NCBI GenBank assembly: GCA_045863555.1
Contig: BTUU01000024.1
Span: 5,543-69,542, forward strand
Direction: 5' to 3'
Source: JACRLV01 sp045863555
Lineage (GTDB): Bacteria > Planctomycetota > Phycisphaerae > UBA1845 > Fen-1342
DNA length: 64,000 nt
Position numbers and translations under genes: made by a program. Within the stretch, counting starts at the first letter, position 1; every line of letters starts with the position of its first letter. Positions 9,111-18,753 of the stretch are shown piece after piece. The notes under the pieces are model-generated. The model was not told the origin of the DNA. It ran no database searches and saw only the letters and a program-made list of their open reading frames with translations.

Positions 9111-10640
9111 ATGCTCGCCAGAGTTCACAGCATGGCGCTTCTCGGCATCGAGGCACGCACCTGCGAGGTCGAAGTCGACGTCACGGGACACGGGTTCGGG
9201 TTCCCTACCCTCGTCGGCCTGCCGGATGCCGCCGTCAAGGAGAGTGTCGACCGAATCCGCTCGGCGCTCACGAACTCCGGATTCATGCTCCCCAAATCGC
9301 GTACGACGGTGAATCTCGCGCCGGCCGAGGTTCGCAAGGAAGGACCGGCGTTCGACCTGCCGATCGCGCTCGGGATGCTCGTCGCCGACGGACAGTTGCA
9401 GTCGGAGCTCCTGGGCGAGTTTCTGGTTGCGGGTGAACTGGCGCTCGATGGACGCGTGCGTCCGATTCGCGGCGCGCTCTCGCTGGCGGTGCTCGCGCGG
9501 GAAAACAAGTTCGCCCGGCTGATCGTGCCGCGCGAAAACGCGGAGGAAGCGGCGGTTGTCGATGGCGTCGAGGTCTACGCGGTTTCGTCGCTGACCGAGG
9601 CAGCGGGGCTCGTTGCCGGAGAACTCCCGCTTGAGCCGACCGTAGTCGACCTTCAGCGGCTGTTTGAGGCGGGCTCCAAGTACGAAGTCGATTTCTCGGA
9701 CGTGCGCGGCCAGGAGCACGTGAAACGCGCTCTGCTCGTCGCGGCCGCCGGGCGGCACAACGTGCTGATGATCGGCCCCCCGGGAACCGGCAAGACGATG
9801 CTGGCCAAGCGCCTGCCGACGGTGCTGCCGGCGCTGAGCCTGCGGGAATCGCTCGAGACCACGCGGATCTACTCTGCGAGCGGGAAGCTACCGGCCGGGT
9901 CGAGCCTGATGGCCACGCGGCCCGTACGCCAGCCGCACCACTCGATCAGCACGCCGGCGCTCGTCGGCGGCGGCACGATTCCCCAGGCTGGCGAGGTTTC
10001 CCTCTCGCATCACGGTGTCCTGTTTCTCGACGAGTTTCCAGAGTTCAATCGGAGCGTGCTGGAGTCGATGCGACAGGTTCTCGAGGACGGCACCGTCACG
10101 ATTGCGCGGGCCCACAGCGCCGTCCAGTTCCCGGCTGACTTCATGCTCGTGGCGGCGATGAACCCATGCCCGTGCGGCTACTTCACGGATCCACGCAAGC
10201 CATGCAAGTGCTCTCCGCCGCAGATCGATCGCTACCTGGCCCGGGTCTCGGGTCCGCTGCTGGAGCGCATCGACCTGCACGTCGAGGTGCCGGCCGTTCC
10301 GATTGACGCACTTCGGAACGCGAAACCCGGAACGGACAGCGCGACAATGCGGCAGGACGTCGAACGGGTCTGGAAGATCCAGCGCGCCCGATTCGGGGAA
10401 GAGACGACCACGACGAATGGTCGCATGTCTTCGCGTCAGCTGCGCAAGTTCGCACCGATCGAGTCGGATGGCGAGCGGGTATTGCGGCAAGCGGTCTCGG
10501 AGCTCGGCCTGAGCGCCCGTGCGCATGACAAGATTCTCCGCGTCGCGCGGACCATTGCGGATCTTGCGGGCGAGGCGAACGTCAGTGCCATGCACCTTTC
10601 GGAGGCAATCTCGTATCGGCGCCTTGACCGCAGCCTTTGA
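9111..10640 (+). CDS. yifB: YifB/ComM family AAA+ ATPase (Mg-chelatase-like)
   Basis: 509 residues, the usual family length. The N-terminal Lon-protease-like ChlI domain (1-170) opens with MLARVHSMALLGIEARTCEV. The AAA+ domain has Walker A GPPGTGKT (about 222-229), Walker B GVLFLDEFPEF (near 303), the family sequence AMNPCPCGYFTDPRKPCKCS, and the arginine-finger region LLERIDLHVEV. A C-terminal helical Mg-chelatase domain ends AISYRRLDRS. ComM is a hexameric helicase that promotes branch migration during natural transformation, so a DNA-recombination role is likely. A small hairpin follows the stop. Confidence 0.93.
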   Translation: MLARVHSMALLGIEARTCEVEVDVTGHGFGFPTLVGLPDAAVKESVDRIRSALTNSGFMLPKSRTTVNLAPAEVRKEGPAFDLPIALGMLVADGQLQSELLGEFLVAGELALDGRVRPIRGALSLAVLARENKFARLIVPRENAEEAAVVDGVEVYAVSSLTEAAGLVAGELPLEPTVVDLQRLFEAGSKYEVDFSDVRGQEHVKRALLVAAAGRHNVLMIGPPGTGKTMLAKRLPTVLPALSLRESLETTRIYSASGKLPAGSSLMATRPVRQPHHSISTPALVGGGTIPQAGEVSLSHHGVLFLDEFPEFNRSVLESMRQVLEDGTVTIARAHSAVQFPADFMLVAAMNPCPCGYFTDPRKPCKCSPPQIDRYLARVSGPLLERIDLHVEVPAVPIDALRNAKPGTDSATMRQDVERVWKIQRARFGEETTTTNGRMSSRQLRKFAPIESDGERVLRQAVSELGLSARAHDKILRVARTIADLAGEANVSAMHLSEAISYRRLDRSL

Positions 10641-10654
10641 GCGTGATTCACAAT

Positions 10655-10673
10655 TCGCACGTTATTGGTGCGA
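10655..10673 (+). terminator. Weak hairpin after yifB
   Basis: TCGCAC GTTATTG GTGCGA can form a six-pair stem 15 bases after the yifB stop, followed only by TTAG, so termination would be weak. The stem word recurs in the tRNA-Asn terminator. Confidence 0.35.
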
Positions 10674-10741
10674 TTAGCCGATGCGGGCGCGGGAGCCGCT
10701 GCGCGATTTTGCTGAATCTCCTGAAAGCGCCGCCGGGTCCC

Positions 10742-10769
10742 TTGACCGATCTTCCGAACCCCCTATGAT
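10742..10769 (+). promoter_or_regulatory. Promoter of the alternative complex III operon
   Basis: TTGACC (10742-10747), a 16-base spacer and TATGAT (10764-10769) make a good housekeeping-type promoter. The predicted start near 10776 leaves a leader of about 27 bases before actA. Confidence 0.65.
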
Positions 10770-10802
10770 CGGCGTTCCTTCAGGGTATTTGGTGCCAGCA
10801 GA

Positions 10803-11474
10803 ATGAACGAAAACCAAGGCGCTTTCTTTCCCAAGTGGACGAACGGGATACGCTCCGCGCTTGCAGTCGGCACGGCGATCGGAGCGCTCTACGTCGGCAC
10901 GGTCATTACATTCGGTTTTTCGCCCCAGGCGACGGATGTGGGCTATATGCCGAGCCAGCCGGTTCCCTACAGCCACGCGCTTCATGCGGGCAAGCTGGGG
11001 ATCGACTGTCTCTATTGCCACACCAGCGTGACGGACGGCGCCCATGCCAACATTCCGCCGACGCAGACCTGCATGGGCTGCCACGCAAACGTGAACGTGC
11101 CCGAAGATCGCGTCTTCAAGCTCGATCCGGTCAAGAAGAGCTTCGAGGACGGGACGCCGATCAAGTGGAAGAAGATTCACGACCTTCCCGACTACGCCTA
11201 TTTCGATCACAGCGCCCACGTCAACCGCGGCATCGGATGCGTCTCCTGCCATGGTCGAATCGACCAGATGGAAGTTGTCTATCAAAGCCAGCCGCTCAGC
11301 ATGCAGTGGTGTCTCGACTGCCACCGCAATCCGGAAAAGCACCTTCGCCCGCTCGACCAGATCACGAACATGACCTGGGTCCCGCCCGGCGGCGATCAGA
11401 TCGCGGCCGGCCAGGAACTCAAGAAGGCCATGGGCATCAACCCCTCACAGGACTGCTCGACATGCCATCGGTGA
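10803..11474 (+). CDS. actA: Alternative complex III subunit A, pentaheme cytochrome c
   Basis: 223 residues. One N-terminal membrane helix (about 17-38) is followed by a periplasmic domain with five CxxCH heme sites, at Cys69 (CLYCH), Cys90 (CMGCH), Cys146 (CVSCH), Cys170 (CLDCH) and Cys218 (CSTCH). Five hemes and this length match ActA, which carries electrons in the quinol-oxidising alternative complex III. It is the first gene behind a strong promoter. Its last 13 bases overlap the start of actB, so translation of the two is probably coupled. No good ribosome site precedes its ATG. Confidence 0.93.
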   Translation: MNENQGAFFPKWTNGIRSALAVGTAIGALYVGTVITFGFSPQATDVGYMPSQPVPYSHALHAGKLGIDCLYCHTSVTDGAHANIPPTQTCMGCHANVNVPEDRVFKLDPVKKSFEDGTPIKWKKIHDLPDYAYFDHSAHVNRGIGCVSCHGRIDQMEVVYQSQPLSMQWCLDCHRNPEKHLRPLDQITNMTWVPPGGDQIAAGQELKKAMGINPSQDCSTCHR

Positions 11475-14400
11475 CACCCGGGTCGAAACAATACTGGCGG
11501 AGCATGGACGAGCTCGCCGAGACGCCTGAATTCAAGGCGATCGTCGAGAACGAGTTTCCGTACCTGAACGCCGGAAACCTGCCGTCAAGTTCGCGCCGTG
11601 GTTTTCTGAAGCTGATGGGCGCGTCGGCCGCCCTGGCCGGACTGGTCGGCTGTCGGTGGCCTGAACAGAGCATCGTCGAATACGCCCGCCGTCCGATGGG
11701 CCGCACGCCGGGCAAGCCGGTGCAGTTCGCGACGGCGATGTCGCTCAACGGCGTCGCGACGGGCGCGCTCGTGACAAGCTACGACGGCCGGCCGGTGAAG
11801 GTTGACGGGAACCCCACTCACCCTTTCAGCCTCGGCCGCAGCGATGCGCTTATGCAGGCCGCGATTCTCGAACTCTATGACCCCGATCGAAGCGCGGCCC
11901 CGCTTCGTGCCGGGGCCCCGGCGACATGGGCCGAGGCCATGGCCGCGCTGAAGGGTCTTGGCGATGCGGCAAAGGCCAACGCCGGCGCGTCTCTTCTCAT
12001 CATCAGCGAGCCGATCGCATCGCCGACACTGGCGGACATGAAGGCCCGGTTGCTCGCGGCGCTGCCGAAGGCGACCTGGGTCGGCTATTCCCCGCTCTCG
12101 CAGGACAATGAGCGCATCGGCACTCAGGCCGCTCTCGGAAAGGCGGCGCGGCCGCTGCTTGACCTGAAGAATGCCAAGGTGATCGCGTCCTTCGACGCGG
12201 ACCTGCTGATGACGCATCCGGCGGCCGTGAAGCTGATGAACGAGTTTTCAAAGGCACGCTCAGCCGCCGATGGACACATGAACCGGCTCTTTGTCATCGA
12301 GCCGAACATGTCCGTCACGGGTTCAAACGCAGATGAACGGTTCGCCGAGAAACTGAGCAACGTCACCGTCCGAATGGCGCAGGTTGCTGTCGCGCTCGGG
12401 GCGGCGGGTGTGCCGTTGGCCGCTCCGGCGCTGGCGGCGGCAACGAAGATCGCCGGGAGCGCGACGCCGCCTCCGTATGTCGCCGAACTCGCCCGGGAAC
12501 TCGCGGCCGGTCGCGGAGCGTCGGTTGTCGCGGCGGGGTATCGGTTGCCGCCGATTGCGCACGCGCTGGCGGTCGCGCTCAATGCGGCGCTGGATAACGC
12601 CGGCAAAACGGTGACGTATGCCGAACTGCCTTTTCCCGATCGTTGGTCGCATCTCGAGGCGATCACGGCCGCGACGGAGAAGCTGAACGGCGGCAGTATC
12701 GAAACCGTCGTCATTCTCGGCGGAAACCCCGTCTACGACGCGCCGGCGGACCTGAACTTCGCCGCAGCGCTCGGCAAGGCGAAGAATGCCGTCCACCTGA
12801 GCCTTACCAACGACGAAACGAGCAAGGCGCTCGGCCCGGGCGGCTGGCACCTGCCCGCGGCGCACTGGCTCGAATCGTGGGGCGATGGTTACGCCTATGA
12901 CGGCACGCTCACGATGGTTCAGCCGCTGATTGCTCCGCTCTTCGACGGCAAGACGGCGGAAGAGGTAATCGCCCCCCTGTTCGGTGATGCCCTGACGAGC
13001 GGGTACGACATCGTTCGCCGCCACTTCCGTGAACGTCTCGCGGCCGGAGTGCCGGACTTCGAAGCGGCGTGGCGGAAAGCGCTCCATGAGGGAGTCGTCG
13101 CCAACACACCGTGGCCGAAGGTTGCACCCTCGATTTCAGGCGACTGGACCGCGATGGCCAATGCCGTCACATCCGTGGACGGCGAACGTACATTCGAAAT
13201 CACGTTTGTGCAGGATCACAAGGCCTACGATGGCCGGTTCGTCAACAATGGCTGGCTCCAGGAGCTGCCGGACCCGATTACGAAGATGACGTGGGACAAC
13301 GCGGCGTACATGTCCCCCGCCGATGCGAACCGCCTCGGCATTGTCCGCGACGACCAGATCGAGATCTCGCTGGGCGGTCTGAAGATGACGCTGCCCGTCT
13401 GCCCGGTCCCGGGCCACGCATCGGGCACGATTACGCTGCCGCTCGGGTACGGCCGCAGGGACGCCGGCAGCGTCGCCGCAGGCAGCGGATTCAACACGTA
13501 CGCACTGCGCACGCGGGCTTCGTTCTTTGGCGGCGCGGGCGCGACGGTGGCTGCTCGCGGCGGGTCGTACGCGCTCGCAACGACGCAGGACCACCACGCG
13601 ATGACCAGCGTCGTCGGCAATCGCCAGATGGGCGAGGTCATTCCCGTCCTCGTTCGATCGGGAACGCTGAAAAAATTCCAGGCCGAGCCCGACTTCGTCC
13701 GGAAAGTGCACGGCGTGCACTCCCTTCCGCTCGTGCAGTTGTTCGACTCCTTCGACAAGACGTTCGACGAATCGCAGCGCTGGGCCATGTCGATCGACCT
13801 CAGCAAGTGCACGGGCTGCAGCGCGTGCGTGGTCGCATGCCAGGCGGAGAACAACATCCCCGTCGTCGGCAAGCACGAGGTTCGCCTCGGCCGCGAGATG
13901 CACTGGCTGCGAATCGACCGCTATTTCACCGGCGATCCGTTGAGCGATTCGGTCCAGGTCGTGCATCAGCCGGTCCCGTGCCAGCATTGTGAAAATGCCC
14001 CCTGCGAGCAGGTCTGCCCCGTGGCGGCGACGACGCACGATTCGCAGGGCCTCAACGTGATGGTCTACAACCGCTGCATCGGCACGCGGTATTGTGCGAA
14101 CAACTGCCCCTACAAGGTCCGCCGCTTCAACTGGTTCTACAACCACCACGGCCCGCGTCACCCGCGCTCGCTCGCGACGGGCACCGTCGCGCCGCTGACG
14201 CCCAAGAAGCCGGGCCTGCTCCCGCAGCAGCACCTGACCGAAATCCAGATGATGGGCATGAATCCGGAGGTCACGGTCCGCAGCCGTGGCGTCATGGAGA
14301 AGTGCTCGTTCTGCGTGCAGCGCATCCAGCACGCCAAGATCGAGGCCCGCAACCGGCAGGTTCAGGGGCACGCCGGCGAGATGGTCATCCCCGACGGAAC

Positions 14401-14695
14401 AGTCAGTCCCGCCTGTGCGGACGCCTGCCCGGCCGAGGCGATCACGTTCGGCGACCTGAATGTGACCCAAAGCCGCGTGAAGAAGGAGTGGTCGAATTCG
14501 CGTTCCTACGCCCTGCTTGAGGAAATCGGCGTCCGGCCGCGCGTCCGGTACCTCGCGCGGCTGAAAAACCCCCTGCACGAGCCGGTCGAACACGACGCCG
14601 GCCATGGCGGGGGCACGCGCGACGAACCGAAATCGCACGATGGAAGTCCGGCGAGCGCTCCGGGACATGCCGGCGCGCCGCGTCACCTGGGATAA
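11462..14695 (+). CDS. actB: Alternative complex III subunit B, molybdopterin-oxidoreductase-like / Fe-S protein
   Basis: 1,077 residues. The frame is open further upstream, but ATG 11462 sits inside the actA end and starts the family N-terminus. SSRRGFLKLMG (Arg45-Arg46) is a twin-arginine export motif, followed by a hydrophobic stretch ending LVGC, which may be a lipid-attachment cysteine. Residues about 70-700 resemble a molybdopterin oxidoreductase but in this family carry no cofactor. The C-terminal ferredoxin-like part has four cysteine groups: CTGCSACVVAC (near 783), CQHCENAPCEQVC (near 840), CIGTRYCANNC (near 871) and CSFC with CADAC (near 948 and 983). These fit three 4Fe-4S and one 3Fe-4S cluster. 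It passes electrons from quinol toward the heme subunits. Confidence 0.93.
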   Translation: MPSVTPGSKQYWRSMDELAETPEFKAIVENEFPYLNAGNLPSSSRRGFLKLMGASAALAGLVGCRWPEQSIVEYARRPMGRTPGKPVQFATAMSLNGVATGALVTSYDGRPVKVDGNPTHPFSLGRSDALMQAAILELYDPDRSAAPLRAGAPATWAEAMAALKGLGDAAKANAGASLLIISEPIASPTLADMKARLLAALPKATWVGYSPLSQDNERIGTQAALGKAARPLLDLKNAKVIASFDADLLMTHPAAVKLMNEFSKARSAADGHMNRLFVIEPNMSVTGSNADERFAEKLSNVTVRMAQVAVALGAAGVPLAAPALAAATKIAGSATPPPYVAELARELAAGRGASVVAAGYRLPPIAHALAVALNAALDNAGKTVTYAELPFPDRWSHLEAITAATEKLNGGSIETVVILGGNPVYDAPADLNFAAALGKAKNAVHLSLTNDETSKALGPGGWHLPAAHWLESWGDGYAYDGTLTMVQPLIAPLFDGKTAEEVIAPLFGDALTSGYDIVRRHFRERLAAGVPDFEAAWRKALHEGVVANTPWPKVAPSISGDWTAMANAVTSVDGERTFEITFVQDHKAYDGRFVNNGWLQELPDPITKMTWDNAAYMSPADANRLGIVRDDQIEISLGGLKMTLPVCPVPGHASGTITLPLGYGRRDAGSVAAGSGFNTYALRTRASFFGGAGATVAARGGSYALATTQDHHAMTSVVGNRQMGEVIPVLVRSGTLKKFQAEPDFVRKVHGVHSLPLVQLFDSFDKTFDESQRWAMSIDLSKCTGCSACVVACQAENNIPVVGKHEVRLGREMHWLRIDRYFTGDPLSDSVQVVHQPVPCQHCENAPCEQVCPVAATTHDSQGLNVMVYNRCIGTRYCANNCPYKVRRFNWFYNHHGPRHPRSLATGTVAPLTPKKPGLLPQQHLTEIQMMGMNPEVTVRSRGVMEKCSFCVQRIQHAKIEARNRQVQGHAGEMVIPDGTVSPACADACPAEAITFGDLNVTQSRVKKEWSNSRSYALLEEIGVRPRVRYLARLKNPLHEPVEHDAGHGGGTRDEPKSHDGSPASAPGHAGAPRHLG

Positions 14696-14698
14696 TCG

Positions 14699-16141
14699 AT
14701 GGCAGCGATCGTAAACACGGGACATTTCGACAACACGGTCGAGGATCCTCGGCAGCGGGCCCCGCTCGTACCCGAGCAATTCACGTTTCACGACGTGACG
14801 CAGACCGTGTGCTCCGTCGCGGAGGCCTCGCGCCCCCCCAAGGCGTGGTACATCGCGATGGCGATCTCGCTCGGTCTGCTGGGGCTGCTCGGCGCGATGG
14901 TCGGGTATCTCTTCCTGACGGGCGTCGGCGTCTGGAACCTGAACAACCCGGTCGGCTGGGGCTTCGACATCACAAACTTCGTCGTGTGGGTCGGTATCGG
15001 TCACGCGGGTACGCTGATTTCCGCCATTCTCTTCCTCTTCCGTCAGAAGTGGCGCACGGCGATTAACCGTTTCGCCGAGGCCATGACGATCTTCGCGGTC
15101 ATCTGCGCGCTGCTTTTCCCGGGCATCCACGTCGGCCGCGTCTGGCTCGCGTACTGGATGTTCCCGCTGCCGAACCAGATGGCCATGTGGCCGAACTTCC
15201 GCAGCCCGCTCCTCTGGGACGTGTTCGCCGTCGGCACCTACTTCACGGTCTCGCTCCTGTTCTGGTACCTGGGCATGGTGCCCGACCTTGCCACGCTGCG
15301 CGACCGGGCCAAGCACAAGATCGCGAAGTGGGCCTATGGCTTCGCCTCGCTCGGCTGGACCGGAGCGGCGCGGCACTGGCACCGCTTCGAGCGTGCCTAT
15401 CTCATCCTGGCCGCACTCTCCACGCCGCTCGTGCTTTCCGTGCACTCGGTCGTCAGCTTCGACTTCGCGACGTCGGTCATTCCGGGCTGGCACACGACCA
15501 TCTTCCCCCCCTACTTCGTCGCGGGCGCCATCTTCGGCGGCTTCGCGATGGTGGTGACATTGGCCGTACCCGCCCGGGAGCTGTTCGGTCTTAAGAACAT
15601 CATCACGCTCCGGCACCTCGAGAACATGAACAAGATCATTCTCGTGACCGGCACGATGGTGGGCTACGCCTACGGAATGGAGTTCTTCATCGCCTGGTAC
15701 GGGGCGAACCAGTTCGAGCAATACTGCTTCATCGCCCGCGCCCAGGGACCGTTCGCCTGGGCGTACTGGACGATGATCTCGTGCAACGTCCTGACGCCGC
15801 AGCTCTTCTGGTTCCGCAAGTGCCGGCAGTCGATCGCGGTGATGTTCTTCGTCGCGATGTGCGTGAATGTCGGGATGTGGTTCGAGCGATTCGTGATCAT
15901 CGTCACCTCGCTCAGCTCCGACTTCCTGCCCGCCAACTGGGGCGGCTACTACCCGAGCTGGGTCGAGGTGATGACGCTGCTCGGATCGATCGGCCTGTTC
16001 ATGACCTGCTTCCTGCTCTTCTGCCGATACCTGCCCATGGTGGCGATGGCGGAAATCAAGACGGTCATGCCGACCGCGCACGGCGTCGGCGCCCACGCGT
16101 TTGACTACAACCCGGATGAACCGCAGGAGAAGCACCGGTGA
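14699..16141 (+). CDS. actC: Alternative complex III subunit C, NrfD-like quinol-binding membrane protein
   Basis: 480 residues with about ten membrane helices. It belongs to the NrfD/PsrC family; typical stretches are GVGVWNLNNPVGWGFDITNF, FVVWVGIGHAGTLISAILFL and HSVVSFDFATSVIPGWHTTI. In alternative complex III this subunit holds the quinol-oxidation site and may take part in proton movement. The start is three bases after the actB stop and the end overlaps the next gene in a GTGA, so it is within the same operon. Confidence 0.93.
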   Translation: MAAIVNTGHFDNTVEDPRQRAPLVPEQFTFHDVTQTVCSVAEASRPPKAWYIAMAISLGLLGLLGAMVGYLFLTGVGVWNLNNPVGWGFDITNFVVWVGIGHAGTLISAILFLFRQKWRTAINRFAEAMTIFAVICALLFPGIHVGRVWLAYWMFPLPNQMAMWPNFRSPLLWDVFAVGTYFTVSLLFWYLGMVPDLATLRDRAKHKIAKWAYGFASLGWTGAARHWHRFERAYLILAALSTPLVLSVHSVVSFDFATSVIPGWHTTIFPPYFVAGAIFGGFAMVVTLAVPARELFGLKNIITLRHLENMNKIILVTGTMVGYAYGMEFFIAWYGANQFEQYCFIARAQGPFAWAYWTMISCNVLTPQLFWFRKCRQSIAVMFFVAMCVNVGMWFERFVIIVTSLSSDFLPANWGGYYPSWVEVMTLLGSIGLFMTCFLLFCRYLPMVAMAEIKTVMPTAHGVGAHAFDYNPDEPQEKHR

Positions 16142-17475
16142 GCACGACTGCGACGGCCCCACAACCGACCGCACCGCGTCCGGCTGTCAAGCTGCGCGGC
16201 CTGCTCGCGGAGATTCCCAGCGTGGATACGCTCCGCACGGCCGCGGTGCGCGTCCGCGACGCGGGATACACCCGATGGGACTGCCATTCGCCGTTCCCGG
16301 TCCACGGAATCGACGATGCGATGGGCATCCGCCTGACGCGGCTGCCGATTGTCGTTTTTTGCTTCGGATTGTTGGGCTGCCTGACGGCGATCGGCCTTCA
16401 GTGGTGGGCGAATGCGACGAATTTCGCGGACTGGAACCACCTCGTCCCCACGTTCCTCCAGGGTTACAACTTCAAGATCTCCGGAAAGCCCTACTGGAGC
16501 TTCCCGGCCAACATTCCGATCACCTTCGAACTGACAGTGCTCTTCAGCGCCCTGTGCACCGGCATCGGGATGCTGATCGCGAACAATCTGCCCTGGTTTC
16601 ACAACCCGATCTTCAACTGCCCGCGATTCAGCGGCGTCACGGACGACCGGTTCTTCATCCGTATCGACGCGGACGATCCGCGGTTCCGCCTCGCCGACAC
16701 GGAGGCACTGCTCCGCGCAGTCGGCGCGACGGGCGTCGAGCGGATCGAGGAATATCCGAGTGAAGACAAGCCGCCCGCAGTCTTCACCAAGGTCGCCGTG
16801 ATCATGGGCTGTGCCGCACTCATCCCGCTGACATTCATCTGGATGGGGCGGAACAGCACGTCCGCCGTTCCCCGCTTCCATATCGTGCAGGACATGGATA
16901 ATCAGGAGAAGTACAAGGCCCAGCAGCCGAACCTCGCCTTCGCGGACGGGCGGGCCATGCGGCCGCCCGTCGGAGCCGATCCAGACCATCCTCTCGGGAC
17001 CACCGTAGCCCGCGGCGAATTGCGGGCCGACGACGCCTTCTACAAGGGCTATACGTCGGTCGCGTACAACGAAAAGAACGAGCCCGTTCCGAACTTCGTG
17101 ACGGACTTCCCCCCGCAGGTGGAGGTGACCGAGGCGCTGATCCGCCGCGGCCAGAACCGCTTCGGCATCTACTGCGCCCCCTGCCACGGTCAGGCCGGCT
17201 ATGGCGACGGCGTCGTGAGCAATCGCGGACTCGAAATGGACGGCGGCTGGGTGCAGGCGTCCAACCTGCACGACGACGAGCGGCGCGGTCGGGCCGTCGG
17301 TCACCTGTTCAACTCGATCACCGCGGGGATTCGAACCATGCCGCGATACGGAGATCAGATCAAGGAAATGGACCGCTGGGCGATCGTCGCGTACATCCGG
17401 GCGCTCCAGCGCTCGACTGCGGGTTCACTGAATGATCTGCCTGAGGACAAGCGCAAGCTTCTTGAACAACGGTGA
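16138..17475 (+). CDS. actDE: Fused ActD-ActE: membrane subunit joined to monoheme cytochrome c
   Basis: 445 residues; GTG start in a GTGA overlap with actC. Residues 1-210 are ActD (DUF3341): DAGYTRWDCHSPFPVHGIDD, helices at about 69-90 and 127-149, and the cytosolic end with FFIRIDADDPRF. A third helix (about 217-236, AVIMGCAALIPLTFIW) then crosses back to the periplasm. Residues about 330-430 form the ActE cytochrome c domain, with CAPCH at 346-350 and the likely Met ligand in GIRTMPRYGDQI. ActD and ActE are separate genes in the complexes I know best. Here the third helix replaces the signal peptide or lipid anchor of ActE. The frame is unbroken, so this is not a sequencing join. Confidence 0.88.
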   Translation: MSTTATAPQPTAPRPAVKLRGLLAEIPSVDTLRTAAVRVRDAGYTRWDCHSPFPVHGIDDAMGIRLTRLPIVVFCFGLLGCLTAIGLQWWANATNFADWNHLVPTFLQGYNFKISGKPYWSFPANIPITFELTVLFSALCTGIGMLIANNLPWFHNPIFNCPRFSGVTDDRFFIRIDADDPRFRLADTEALLRAVGATGVERIEEYPSEDKPPAVFTKVAVIMGCAALIPLTFIWMGRNSTSAVPRFHIVQDMDNQEKYKAQQPNLAFADGRAMRPPVGADPDHPLGTTVARGELRADDAFYKGYTSVAYNEKNEPVPNFVTDFPPQVEVTEALIRRGQNRFGIYCAPCHGQAGYGDGVVSNRGLEMDGGWVQASNLHDDERRGRAVGHLFNSITAGIRTMPRYGDQIKEMDRWAIVAYIRALQRSTAGSLNDLPEDKRKLLEQR

Positions 17476-18740
17476 CAAACGTGCATCACGCGCCTGACAT
17501 CTCGAAGGACAATCTTCGCGTCGATGACCTCGCGCCGCTGATTTCGCGGACAGGGCTCGTCGTGGGCGTCATCGGCCTCGGCGGCAGCGTCGTTCTGGCG
17601 CTGGCCGGACCGGAGTCCTTCTTCCGCGGCTACGTCGCAAATTACGCGTTCTTCCTCAGCCTGGGGCTGGGCGGCCTGTTTTTCACCATGCTCCAGCATC
17701 TCACGCGGGCGGGCTGGAGCGTCACCGTTCGCCGTCTCGCCGAAAATCTCTCGGCGGGGCTGCCCGTGCTCGGCCTGCTCGCACTGCCGATCGTGCTGGC
17801 CGTGCTGACGGGCTGGCCGGAAGCGATCAAGCAGGTTTATCCCTGGATCGGGTCGCACGACCACGTGATCGAAAAGAAGGCCGGATACCTGGCCCCCGGG
17901 CTCTTCGCGGTCCGCTTCGTAATCTACTTCGCGATCTGGCTCTGGCTGGCCGGGTACTTCCGCCGCACGTCAATCGAGCAGGATCAGTCCGGCGACTATC
18001 GGCTCTCGTTGTCAATGGGCACGCGCGCGGCACCGGGGATGCTGCTGTTCGCCCTCACGCTGAGCTTCGCCGCCATCGACCTGCTCATGACGCTCGAGCC
18101 CAAGTGGTTCAGCACAATCTTCGGCGTGATCTACTTCGCGGGTGCCAATGTCGGCACGTACGCGGCTCTCATTATCCTCATCTACCTGCTGCACCGCGCC
18201 GGCCGCGCGACGCATTCGATTGGGATCGAGCACACGCACGATCTTGGAAAACTGCTCTTCGCGTTCACGGTCTTCTGGGCGTACGTGAGCTTCTCGCAGT
18301 ACATGCTCATCTGGTACGCGAACCTGCCGGAAGAGACGACCTGGTACGTCGTCCGCCAGCAGGACGGCTGGCAGTGGCTGACACTCTGGATCCTCTTCGG
18401 CCATTTCGTGATTCCGTTCCTGGCGCTGATCTCACGCTGGCCGAAGCGCCGGCCGCACCTGCTGGTGATCGGCGCGGTGTGGATGCTCGTGATGCACTGG
18501 TTCGACATGGTCTGGCATACGCTTCCGCACGCGGAGGGCGCGGTGATGGGTGAAGAGGCCCGCAACCACGCGATTCAATCGGCGAAGCTCCTCTGGTCCG
18601 ACGTGGCCCAGCTTCTGACCTGCCTGGCCGCAATCGGCGGCTTCTTCGTCTGGCGTGTCGCCGCCGCGATGGGGCAGGCCCCCGTGGTTCCGCTGAAGGA
18701 TCCGCGGCTCCACGAATCGCTGGTGTTCGAGAATATCTGA
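17472..18740 (+). CDS. actF: Alternative complex III subunit F, membrane protein
   Basis: 422 residues with about ten membrane helices, the second large membrane subunit of the complex and related to ActC/NrfD. Recognisable stretches are TRAGWSVTVRRLAENL, FSQYMLIWYANLPEET and MHWFDMVWHTLP. The GTG start overlaps the stop of actDE in a GTGA. ActF lies beside ActC in the membrane and is thought to contact the oxidase in supercomplexes. A cytochrome oxidase operon follows directly. Confidence 0.92.
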   Translation: MTNVHHAPDISKDNLRVDDLAPLISRTGLVVGVIGLGGSVVLALAGPESFFRGYVANYAFFLSLGLGGLFFTMLQHLTRAGWSVTVRRLAENLSAGLPVLGLLALPIVLAVLTGWPEAIKQVYPWIGSHDHVIEKKAGYLAPGLFAVRFVIYFAIWLWLAGYFRRTSIEQDQSGDYRLSLSMGTRAAPGMLLFALTLSFAAIDLLMTLEPKWFSTIFGVIYFAGANVGTYAALIILIYLLHRAGRATHSIGIEHTHDLGKLLFAFTVFWAYVSFSQYMLIWYANLPEETTWYVVRQQDGWQWLTLWILFGHFVIPFLALISRWPKRRPHLLVIGAVWMLVMHWFDMVWHTLPHAEGAVMGEEARNHAIQSAKLLWSDVAQLLTCLAAIGGFFVWRVAAAMGQAPVVPLKDPRLHESLVFENI

Positions 18741-18753
18741 TCGGGAGAATCCG

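Noticed and set aside
10835..11461. Upstream extension of the actB frame
   Set aside because: It overlaps actA in another frame; the family N-terminus with the twin-arginine motif begins at 11462.
13136..16174. Minus-strand open frame of 1,012 codons
   Set aside because: Antisense to actB and actC, which are firmly identified by family motifs; high-GC codon bias keeps the opposite frame open.
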